14,578 bases of DNA from DAONJL01 sp035405645 [NCBI: bacterium] (GTDB taxonomy: Bacteria; JAGOBX01; DAONJL01): positions 1 through 14,578 of the forward strand of contig DAONJL010000060.1 of assembly GCA_035405645.1 (NCBI GenBank), read 5' to 3'. The notes under the pieces were generated by a model. The model ran no database searches and was not told where the DNA came from. It saw only the letters and a program-made list of their open reading frames with translations. Positions within the stretch are counted from its first letter, which is position 1, and every line of letters begins with the position of its first letter. The translations under genes were made by a program, and so were the position numbers. Of this stretch, positions 6,450 through 13,148 are shown piece after piece.

Positions 6450-9110
6450 ATGAATTTAATATCTTTATTAAATTATGATTATTTATATTTTATTTATTTT
6501 ACAATTTTTCTCTTTCTAACTCTTATTACTTATTCACTTAATATTTATAAAATTTCAAAAATTAGTTGGTTCTGGCTTGGAATTTTCTTTTCTTTAACAA
6601 GTATAACAAATTGGTATCAAATAATATATATAGATTATCAAGAAATTTATCAATTTAAAATTTATGTGATATTATTATTCTTATGTTATTTATCAATAAT
6701 TCATTTTATTTTTAAAAATTATCCAAAAAAAATAAATAAAAAAATAATTTATATTTGTTTCATATTAGCAATTGTTCTATTCTTTATAAAACCAACACAA
6801 ATAGAAAACATAATTAAAATAATTTTTGGATTACTTGTATTTATATTATTAATACATTTTTATAATCACTTTATAAAATTAGAATTTGAAAAAAATCTAT
6901 ATTTGCGAATTTTTATTGTAGTTCTTACAATTGATATTTTTATTAATGCTCTTTTATCAAAATCTTTTCTTTCAAATTTTTTTAAAAGCGATTTATTATT
7001 TGTAATAATTAAATATTTTGATATAAGTATTGTTTTTATAATTTTCTATTGTTTAAATAAATATTTTTATCAAGAGATAAATAAAATTGAAGAAGGAAAA
7101 GCAATAAGACAAATATTTAAAAATCTTGGCTTTTTAATACTTGCTCTTTTAATCATTACTTTTTTCTTATTAAATTATTCAGAAAAGAAAAGTTTTGAGA
7201 TAATAAAAAATCAGATTAAACTAAAAAGCAATTATATTAATAAATATCTATCTAATGAATTGAAAAGAGCAAATGGTGGCGCAATAAGTTTATCAGGTTC
7301 ATTACCAATAAAAGAATTATTAGAAAAAAATAATAATAAAAATTTAGAAAGAGCAAATGAAGTAATTGATAGATATAAAAATTCATTTGATTTTTCTATT
7401 TGTTATATTTTTGACACAGGCGGAACAGTGGTTGCATCAACAAATAGAAATGATACAGATAGTTTTATTGGTAAAAATTACAAATTTAGACAATATTTTC
7501 AAAAAGCGATAGCAGGTGAATTATCAAAATATTTTGCATTAGGAGTAACATCAAAAACAAAAGGTTATTATGTCTGTGCACCTGTACGAAATAATGAAAA
7601 TAAAATAATTGGTGCTGTTACAGTTAAAAATAATTTATCAGATATTATAAATATTTTTAAATTAGAAAAAAATATATTTTTAATAAATAATGAAGGAATA
7701 ATTTTTCTATCAGGAATACCAGAATTAGAAAACAGAGCATTATTTCCTATAACAAAAGAAGAATTAGAGAAAGTTGAAAAAGAAAAACAATTTGGTGATG
7801 CAAAAATTATTAGTGAACCAGTATTTCCAAAAAAGATAAAAAAAGGGGAAAAAATCTGGTTTAAAAATCAAGAATATTTATTTTGCAGTCAAAATATAAA
7901 TTATGAAAATTGGAATTTAATTTACCTGCATTCTTTACAATTATTAAAATTTTCAAGATTTTCAGTTATTGTATTAATCACATTACTAATGCTATTTATT
8001 TTAATTATTGGATTTGCTTATGAATTAAAATGGTCATATAGTTGGATACAAAAAATAACTGAAACTGAAAAAAAATTTAAAGAAATATTTGAAAATTCAC
8101 CATTACCAATTTTTATTTATGAAAAAACAACAAACAAAATAATATCAGCGAATAAATATATGTTAAATAAATCTGGTTGGACATTTGAAGAATTAAATAA
8201 TATCGAATTAAATCAAATAATCAAAGAAGATGAAAAAGAATTAGTTAAATTAATTACCAAAGAAAAAAAAGAATTAATAATAGAAATTTTCAAGACAGAA
8301 TTTGCCAATTATATTATTTATATATTAAATGATATAACAGAGAAAAAAATAAATGAAGAAAAAATATTAAAATTAAATAAAGAATTAGCAAAAGCTATAG
8401 AAGAATTAAAATCACTCGATGAATTAAAAAATCAATTTTTAGCAAATATATCTCACGAATTAAATACACCGATTGTTTTAATAAAAGGATACATTGAATT
8501 ATTATTAACACAAAAATTAGGTAAATTAAATGAAGAACAGATAAATCAATTATCAATTGCATTAAGAAACACTAATCGTTTATGTGATTTAATAGAAGAA
8601 TTATTAGAATTTTCAAAATATGAAAGCGGTAAAATAGAATTAAAAGATATAAATGATTTTGATATAATTGAAGTATGTGAAGAGAGTCTAAAAGAATTAA
8701 ATATAAAATTTGAAGAGAAAAAAATAAAAGTTAATAAAGAATATTCAGATAAAAAAATAATAATAAAAGGCGTGCCAAAAAAAATAAAACAAGTTTTTAT
8801 AAATTTAATTGATAATGCAATAAAATTCTCAAATAACAATAGTGAGATTAATGTTTTGATAATAAAAAAAGAAAATTTTGTTGAAGTATCAATAACAGAT
8901 TATGGAATAGGTATTCCAGAAGATAAGTATGAAAAAATATTTGACAAATTTTATCAAATAGATGGAACACGAACTAAAAAAATAAAAGGTGCAGGAATTG
9001 GTCTATTTATTTGTAAAGAGATAATTAAATTACATAAAGGTGAAATATTTGTTCAAAGCAAAATTGGTTATGGTTCAACTTTTGTTTTTAGACTTCCACT
9101 TTCAGTGTAA
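6450..9110 (+). CDS. Membrane sensor histidine kinase: 7TM region, Cache sensor, PAS, HisKA, HATPase
   Basis: This large (886 residues) sensor kinase autophosphorylates on His and passes phosphate to a response regulator. In order: about seven hydrophobic segments in residues 1-210, another membrane helix near 226-242, an extracytoplasmic double-Cache-like domain to about 500, a membrane helix near 506-526, a PAS domain at about 540-630, a coiled coil, then HisKA and HATPase_c. The Cache part shows FDFSICYIFDTGGTVVAS and YFQKAIAGELSKYFALG (349-366), as in DctB-like sensors. Catalytic residues are intact: His669 in SHELNTP, the N box with Asn789 (NLIDNAIKF), the G1 box from Asp817 (DYGIGIP) and the G2 box from Gly847 (GAGIGLFICKEI). 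SHELNTP replaces the common SHELRTP. The ATG at 6450 is chosen; a GTG at 6417 would add 11 residues, and neither has a strong ribosome site. No response regulator is adjacent, so the target and ligand are unknown. Confidence 0.9.
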   Translation: MNLISLLNYDYLYFIYFTIFLFLTLITYSLNIYKISKISWFWLGIFFSLTSITNWYQIIYIDYQEIYQFKIYVILLFLCYLSIIHFIFKNYPKKINKKIIYICFILAIVLFFIKPTQIENIIKIIFGLLVFILLIHFYNHFIKLEFEKNLYLRIFIVVLTIDIFINALLSKSFLSNFFKSDLLFVIIKYFDISIVFIIFYCLNKYFYQEINKIEEGKAIRQIFKNLGFLILALLIITFFLLNYSEKKSFEIIKNQIKLKSNYINKYLSNELKRANGGAISLSGSLPIKELLEKNNNKNLERANEVIDRYKNSFDFSICYIFDTGGTVVASTNRNDTDSFIGKNYKFRQYFQKAIAGELSKYFALGVTSKTKGYYVCAPVRNNENKIIGAVTVKNNLSDIINIFKLEKNIFLINNEGIIFLSGIPELENRALFPITKEELEKVEKEKQFGDAKIISEPVFPKKIKKGEKIWFKNQEYLFCSQNINYENWNLIYLHSLQLLKFSRFSVIVLITLLMLFILIIGFAYELKWSYSWIQKITETEKKFKEIFENSPLPIFIYEKTTNKIISANKYMLNKSGWTFEELNNIELNQIIKEDEKELVKLITKEKKELIIEIFKTEFANYIIYILNDITEKKINEEKILKLNKELAKAIEELKSLDELKNQFLANISHELNTPIVLIKGYIELLLTQKLGKLNEEQINQLSIALRNTNRLCDLIEELLEFSKYESGKIELKDINDFDIIEVCEESLKELNIKFEEKKIKVNKEYSDKKIIIKGVPKKIKQVFINLIDNAIKFSNNNSEINVLIIKKENFVEVSITDYGIGIPEDKYEKIFDKFYQIDGTRTKKIKGAGIGLFICKEIIKLHKGEIFVQSKIGYGSTFVFRLPLSV

Positions 9111-9129
9111 AAATTAAAAATGTCTCAAT

Positions 9130-9162
9130 AATAAAAAAAGAATAATTCTAATTTTTTTATTT
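9130..9162 (+). terminator. Weak A/T hairpin with T run after the kinase gene
   Basis: Downstream of the kinase stop, an A-rich arm ending in AGAAT is followed by ATTCT and a T-rich arm, giving an imperfect inverted repeat (AA bulge) with a 7-T run at about 9152-9158. The stem is almost all A-T pairs, so it may be a weak intrinsic terminator or chance structure in A/T-rich DNA. Confidence 0.3.
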
Positions 9163-9190
9163 TAATATTTTAACAAATTACTAAAAAATC

Positions 9191-9219
9191 TTGACTTTAT
9201 TATTTATAGTTTTTATATT
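9191..9219 (+). promoter_or_regulatory. Sigma70-type promoter for metY-larE
   Basis: TTGACT (9191-9196), a 17-base spacer and TATATT (9214-9219) lie upstream of metY. Transcription should begin near 9226, so the leader is only about 24 bases. That leaves no room for a SAM riboswitch or T-box, common controls of methionine genes elsewhere. A GAGGAG ribosome site at 9237-9242 lies 7 bases before the ATG. Confidence 0.6.
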
Positions 9220-9249
9220 TTTATAAATATAAAATAGAGGAGAAATTTT

Positions 9250-10548
9250 ATGAAAAATTCAAAATACAAATTTGAAACACTTGCATTACACGCAGGTCAG
9301 GAAAAACCAGATGAAAGTACATTGTCAAGAGCAGTGGCTGTTTATAGAACAAGTTCTTATGTTTTTAAAAATACAGAGCATGCAGCAAATTTATTTGCAT
9401 TAAAAGAATCAGGTAATATTTACACAAGAATAATGAATCCAACGCAAGATGTATTAGAAAAAAGAGTAGCAGCATTAGAAAATGGTGCAGCAGCATTAGC
9501 ATTATCATCAGGCACATCAGCTATTTTTTATACAATTATAAATATCTGTGAAGCAGGTGATGAATTCATCTCTGCAAATAATTTATATGGTGGCACTTAT
9601 ACAATGTTCAATAATATTTTACCACAATTTAATATCAAAACAAAATTTGTAAATTATAATGATTATGAAGCTTATGAAAAAGCAATCACATCAAAAACAA
9701 AAGCAATTTACATTGAAACAATTGGAAATCCAGTATTAGGCGTTGTTGATATAGAAGAAGTTTCAAAAATAGCCAAAAAACATCATTTACCATTAATTGT
9801 TGATTCTACTTTTACCACACCATATTTACTTCGCCCAATTGAATATGGTGCTGATATTGTAGTTCACTCATTAACAAAATGGTTAGGCGGGCATGGTACA
9901 GCAATAGGTGGTGTTGTTGTTGATGCAGGAACATTTGATTGGACTGATAAAAAATTCAGATTATATACAGAACCAGATGAAAGTTATCATAATATACGAT
10001 ATGCTTATGATTTAGGCGAATTAAGTAAAATAGCGTTTATAATTAGAATGCGTCTTGTTCCATTAAGAAATTTAGGTGCTTGCATTTCACCTGATAATGC
10101 GTGGATTTTTTTACAGGGAATTGAAACACTACCATTACGAATGCAGCGTCATTGTGAAAATGCAATGATAATCGCCAGATATTTAAGAAATCATCAAAAT
10201 GTAAACTGGTTAAGATATCCAGGTCTTGAAGATCATCATGATTATAAAGTAGCGAAAAAATATTTAAAAAATGGATTTGGCGGAATGATTGTTTTTGGTA
10301 TAAAAGGCGGTTATAATGCTGCTGTAAAATTTATAAATAACATAAAACTATTCTCACATTTGGCAAATGTTGGTGATGCAAAAAGTTTGGTTTTACATCC
10401 AGCAAGCACTTCACATTCACAATTATCAGAAGAAGAGCAACTTGCTTCTGGCTTAACTCAGGATTTAATTCGATTATCAATTGGTCTTGAAAATGTTGAT
10501 GATTTAATTGATGAATTGGATGAAGCATTAAAAATTGCTAATGAATGA
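9250..10548 (+). CDS. metY: O-acetylhomoserine sulfhydrylase (PLP-dependent)
   Basis: This enzyme of the Cys/Met metabolism PLP family most likely makes homocysteine from O-acetylhomoserine and sulfide in the cytoplasm. At 432 residues it fits MetY, which is longer than cystathionine synthases and lyases (about 380-400). Visible family features are the N-terminal FETLALHAGQ, YTRIMNPT for phosphate binding across the dimer, the SSGTSAI cofactor-phosphate loop, Asp185 in VDSTFTTPYLLRP, and the Schiff-base Lys210 in HSLTKWLGGHG. The insertion DESYHNIRYAYDLGELSKIAFI is characteristic of MetY rather than MetB or MetC. The C-terminal HPASTSHSQLSEEEQ and IRLSIGLE are also typical. Its promoter and ribosome site are good. 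Its last codons overlap the larE start by 8 bases, implying coupled translation of a sulfur-handling pair. Confidence 0.95.
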   Translation: MKNSKYKFETLALHAGQEKPDESTLSRAVAVYRTSSYVFKNTEHAANLFALKESGNIYTRIMNPTQDVLEKRVAALENGAAALALSSGTSAIFYTIINICEAGDEFISANNLYGGTYTMFNNILPQFNIKTKFVNYNDYEAYEKAITSKTKAIYIETIGNPVLGVVDIEEVSKIAKKHHLPLIVDSTFTTPYLLRPIEYGADIVVHSLTKWLGGHGTAIGGVVVDAGTFDWTDKKFRLYTEPDESYHNIRYAYDLGELSKIAFIIRMRLVPLRNLGACISPDNAWIFLQGIETLPLRMQRHCENAMIIARYLRNHQNVNWLRYPGLEDHHDYKVAKKYLKNGFGGMIVFGIKGGYNAAVKFINNIKLFSHLANVGDAKSLVLHPASTSHSQLSEEEQLASGLTQDLIRLSIGLENVDDLIDELDEALKIANE

Positions 10549-11338
10549 TAAGTTTGAAAATTTAAAAAAAATTATTAATGATTATGGAAGTGTAATCATT
10601 GCTTTTTCTGGTGGTGTTGATAGTTCTTTATTAGCAAAATTAAGTTATGAAATATTAAAAGAAAATGCAATAGCAGTAACAGGAATATCAGAAGTAATAT
10701 CAAAATCAGAAATCGAGAATGCAAAAAAAATTGCTAATGAGATTGGTATAAAACATATCATTATAGAAACATCAGAATTAGAAAATCCAGAATTTATAAA
10801 AAACGATAAAAATAGATGTTATTACTGTAAATCAGAATTATTTTGTAAATTATTGCAAATAGCAAAAAATGAAAAATGTAATTATGTAATTGAAGGTTCA
10901 AATATTGATGATTTAAATGATTATAGACCAGGTATGAAGGCAATAAAAGAAGCAGGAATCAAGCAACCATACATTGAAGCAGGTATAAGTAAAAAAGAGA
11001 TTAGAGAATATGCAAAACAACTTAATTTATCAAATTGGCTTAAACCAGCAAATCCCTGTTTATCTTCAAGAATACCTTATGGTCAAAATATTGAAATTAC
11101 AAAATTAAGGCGAATAGAATTAGCAGAAGAATTTTTGAAAAATTTTGATATTGAAAATATTCGTGTTCGTGATTATAATGAAATTGCAAGAATAGAAGTA
11201 AATAAGAGTGATTTCAAGAAAATTTTTGAGAATGCTGAAAGTATAATTATTAATTTAAAAAAATTAGGTTATAAATATATTACACTTGATTTAGAAGGTT
11301 ATAAAACAGGTAGTATGAATAAAGTTTTAATTGAATAA
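10541..11338 (+). CDS. larE: LarE-family ATP-dependent sacrificial sulfur transferase
   Basis: LarE proteins adenylylate a substrate and give up a cysteine sulfur, or use an Fe-S cluster in some members. The best-known role is thiolation of the pyridinium precursor of the nickel-pincer cofactor of lactate racemase. The protein is 265 residues from the chosen ATG. It has the PP-loop AFSGGVDSSLLAKL (Ser-Gly-Gly-Val-Asp-Ser at 23-28), a Cys pair in NRCYYCKSEL (93 and 96), EGSNIDDLNDYRPGM, and NPCLSSRIPYG. The Cys at 173 of this last motif matches the position of the sacrificial cysteine (176 in Lactobacillus plantarum LarE). An in-frame TTG at 10535 is less likely than the ATG at 10541. The start overlaps the metY stop (ATGAATGA), so expression is coupled. 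No larB, larC or larA lies nearby, so the substrate here may differ. The family call is firm; the pathway is not. Confidence 0.88.
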   Translation: MNDKFENLKKIINDYGSVIIAFSGGVDSSLLAKLSYEILKENAIAVTGISEVISKSEIENAKKIANEIGIKHIIIETSELENPEFIKNDKNRCYYCKSELFCKLLQIAKNEKCNYVIEGSNIDDLNDYRPGMKAIKEAGIKQPYIEAGISKKEIREYAKQLNLSNWLKPANPCLSSRIPYGQNIEITKLRRIELAEEFLKNFDIENIRVRDYNEIARIEVNKSDFKKIFENAESIIINLKKLGYKYITLDLEGYKTGSMNKVLIE

Positions 11339-11346
11339 TTTATTAT

Positions 11347-12510
11347 TTAATCAAATCTCAAAACCCTATTATTGCCATAATCTGATACATATAATTTTCC
11401 ATTTGTAAAATCAAAATAAACATCACGAGGTCCATTCATTTTTGTATTTGAAGTACCTGATGAAGTTTCATTAAAATCAGATTGACCGAAAACAGTATCA
11501 GCAGTTGTAGAATTTGCACTATACACTAAAACTCGATTATTACCAGTATCAGCCACCCATAATGTTTTTGATTTATTACAATACCATATACCATGTGGTT
11601 TATTTAAGCCTGAATTACCAGCAGAAGCATTACTTGAATTAAAATCAGGTTGACCATAAACAGTATCAGCAATTAAATCACCATCATTATAATTATATGC
11701 TAATACACGATTATTAAAAGAATCTGAAACAAAAAGAATTTGCTGTTCTGTATCATAAAAAACATCCATAGGGCAATATAGCCCTTCTGCATCAACGCTA
11801 CCATTTATATTTGAAGTATTTGTAGTAAAAGAACCTTTTTGTCCATAAACTTTAGTTGCTGTTGTGCTACCATTTAAATATACTAACACACGATTATTTG
11901 CTGCATCAGCGATAAATAATCTTCTTGTTCCACCATCATTAACATAATGAACACCTATTGGATAACCTAATGATTGAGATGAAACTCCATAATAATTTGG
12001 TTCCTGACGAGTTCTAAATTCATCTGATAAATGACCATATAAATTATCAGCATAAGTATCAGAATTTAAAGTATATTCAAGTACACGATTATTATTACAA
12101 TCAACAATAAATATTTTATTTTCACTATTATCAACATAAACATTAGTTGGCATTTTTAAACTCCATTCACCAAGTCCATAACTATTTTCACCACGCCAAC
12201 TAAAATTAGGTTGACCATAGATCCAATCTGCTTCTTTTTTATTTTCATCATCAGCACCTGATATATCATACACTAAAACTCGATTATTACCATTATCAGC
12301 AATATATAATTTATTCTCTGAAATATCAACAAATAAACCAAAAGGCTGAAATAAACTTTTATTACTCAATCCATAATAATTATATTCAGAAGAATTAAAA
12401 TCAGGTTGGCCCCAAACAAAATCAGCAATTGTATCAGATGGTAATGCACAATAGATAAATTTAATAAAAATGGAAATAATCATTATTAAAATATTTATAC
12501 TAATTTTCAT
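11347..12510 (-). CDS. Secreted NHL-repeat six-bladed beta-propeller protein
   Basis: This 387-residue protein is probably exported and folded as one beta-propeller. Residues 1-21 form a signal peptide (MKIS, then an Ile-rich core, ending near IYCA); the Cys there lacks a normal lipobox. The rest is six modules of about 60 residues. Each starts with a GQPDF-like segment (VWGQPDFNSS, IYGQPNFS, LYGH, VYGQKGSF, VYGQPDFNSS, VFGQSDFN), runs through an xP.GV.VD-like strand, and ends with the NHL signature LYIADNGNNRVLVY and variants. The chain stops right after the sixth signature (NNRVLRFD) with no anchor or sorting domain. Such propellers bind proteins, sugars or nucleic acids, and no catalytic residues are recognisable. 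A Shine-Dalgarno-like GGGGGA lies upstream of the ATG. It is convergent with larE, with only 8 bases between the stops. The binding partner is unknown. Confidence 0.88.
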   Translation of the reverse strand: MKISINILIMIISIFIKFIYCALPSDTIADFVWGQPDFNSSEYNYYGLSNKSLFQPFGLFVDISENKLYIADNGNNRVLVYDISGADDENKKEADWIYGQPNFSWRGENSYGLGEWSLKMPTNVYVDNSENKIFIVDCNNNRVLEYTLNSDTYADNLYGHLSDEFRTRQEPNYYGVSSQSLGYPIGVHYVNDGGTRRLFIADAANNRVLVYLNGSTTATKVYGQKGSFTTNTSNINGSVDAEGLYCPMDVFYDTEQQILFVSDSFNNRVLAYNYNDGDLIADTVYGQPDFNSSNASAGNSGLNKPHGIWYCNKSKTLWVADTGNNRVLVYSANSTTADTVFGQSDFNETSSGTSNTKMNGPRDVYFDFTNGKLYVSDYGNNRVLRFD

Positions 12511-12548
12511 AACTAAATTCCCCCTTTTAATTTTTTTTATATAGTTTT

Positions 12549-12577
12549 ATCATATATCATTAAATAAAATAATTCAA
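12549..12577 (-). promoter_or_regulatory. Promoter of the NHL-repeat gene
   Basis: On the minus strand, TTGAAT (12577-12572), a 17-base spacer and TATGAT (12554-12549) precede the NHL gene. Transcription would start near 12542, leaving about 30 bases to the ATG at 12510. It is divergent from the glnB promoter, with about 40 bases between the two -35 boxes. Confidence 0.5.
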
Positions 12578-12616
12578 GTTATTTAGAGTTTTTTCCAAAA
12601 AATTTTTTTATTTCTC

Positions 12617-12645
12617 TTGACAAAAAATATTTTTTAATATATATT
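12617..12645 (+). promoter_or_regulatory. Sigma70-type promoter of the glnB-amtB-glnA operon
   Basis: TTGACA (12617-12622), a 17-base spacer and TATATT (12640-12645) give a predicted start near 12652, about 129 bases before the glnB ATG. I see no sigma54 (GG-N10-GC) element, so nitrogen control is not by the enterobacterial NtrC/sigma54 route at this promoter. It is the only convincing promoter between the divergent NHL gene and glnB. Confidence 0.62.
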
Positions 12646-12651
12646 GTTAAG

Positions 12652-12747
12652 AAAAATCAGTGAGGATTTTTTTTATTTATTGAATAAGTAATTGAGCAAA
12701 GAAGCTCACTTTTACCAGTGATGGTAAAAGTGGGCTTTTTTTTTTTT
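12652..12747 (+). ncRNA. Structured glnB leader, candidate transcription attenuator or short RNA
   Basis: This predicted leader has two hairpins. The first pairs AAAAATC (12652-12658) with GATTTTT (12665-12671), leaving the loop AGTGAG (12659-12664). The second is a strong intrinsic terminator at 12703-12747. The first loop is exactly complementary to CTCACT (12705-12710) in the terminator's left arm, so the two structures could compete or kiss. No start codon followed by a sensible leader peptide is seen. It does not match the cyanobacterial glutamine riboswitch as I know it, nor a T-box. It could instead be an independent RNA of about 95 bases. The pairing is seen in the sequence; the regulatory role is inferred. 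Confidence 0.5.
12703..12747 (+). terminator. Strong intrinsic terminator inside the glnB leader
   Basis: The left arm (12703-12717) and right arm (12722-12736) form a 15-bp stem with one G-T wobble. It is closed by GTGA, a GNRA-type tetraloop, and followed by an uninterrupted run of 12 T (12736-12747). It stands only 33 bases before the glnB ATG. No plus-strand gene ends upstream of it, because the NHL gene lies on the other strand. It therefore either attenuates the glnB operon or ends a short RNA. Confidence 0.88.
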
Positions 12748-12764
12748 CATTAATTTTTTTACCG

Positions 12765-12775
12765 AAAGGAGGTGA
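12765..12775 (+). promoter_or_regulatory. Near-perfect Shine-Dalgarno site of glnB
   Basis: AAAGGAGGTGA is fully complementary to the usual 16S rRNA 3' tail, with about 5 bases before the ATG at 12781. It fixes the start at 12781 rather than the in-frame GTG at 12772, which lies inside the site. Confidence 0.8.
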
Positions 12776-12780
12776 ATAAT

Positions 12781-13122
12781 ATGAAGTTAATAATAGCAAT
12801 GATTCAGCCATATAAATTACCAGATGTAAAAAAAGCATTATTTGATTCAAAAATTTTTAAAATGACAGTTACAAATGTTTTAGGCTGCGGTCAACAAGGT
12901 GGATATACAGAGACATACAGAGGAACAATGCAGGAAATAAATTTACTAAAAAAAATTCGACTTGAAATTGCGGTGAATGATGAATTCGTTGAACCAACAA
13001 TTCAAGCAATAATTAAAGGTGCAAGAACGGGTAATATAGGTGATGGAAAAATTTTAATTTTAGATTTAGAACGATGTATTAGAATAAGAACTGGTGAAGA
13101 AGGAAATGAAGCAATTGGATAA
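12781..13122 (+). CDS. glnB: Nitrogen regulatory protein PII
   Basis: PII is a trimeric signal protein that binds ATP/ADP and 2-oxoglutarate and controls ammonium uptake and assimilation. The 113-residue length aligns with E. coli GlnB without gaps. Gln39 and Lys58 (2-oxoglutarate), Gly87-Asp88-Gly89-Lys90, Arg101 and Arg103 (nucleotide phosphates) are all present. The C-terminal signature [18 protein letters not shown] is clear. The T loop reads [20 protein letters not shown]: Tyr46 is kept, but position 51, the Tyr uridylylated by GlnD in proteobacteria, is Gln. Control by uridylylation at that site is therefore excluded, and direct metabolite control is more likely. The start is fixed by the near-perfect Shine-Dalgarno site. 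The gene is followed 26 bases later by amtB, which suggests a GlnK-like job of gating AmtB. A strong terminator in its leader suggests attenuation. Confidence 0.95.
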   Translation: MKLIIAMIQPYKLPDVKKALFDSKIFKMTVTNVLGCGQQGGYTETYRGTMQEINLLKKIRLEIAVNDEFVEPTIQAIIKGARTGNIGDGKILILDLERCIRIRTGEEGNEAIG

Positions 13123-13148
13123 TTATTTAAAATGAGGTGATTAAAATT

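Noticed and set aside
8546-8839. Minus-strand ORF inside the histidine kinase
   Set aside because: It lies across the conserved HisKA/HATPase coding sequence and has no ribosome site or recognisable motif.
9220-9249. SAM riboswitch or T-box upstream of metY
   Set aside because: The predicted leader is only about 24 bases and contains no structured element.
10331-10528. Minus-strand ORF inside metY
   Set aside because: Antisense to conserved MetY C-terminal sequence; His-rich shadow of CAT/ATG codons.
12772-12780. GTG start for glnB nine bases upstream
   Set aside because: It lies inside the near-perfect Shine-Dalgarno site, and the ATG at 12781 gives exact family numbering.
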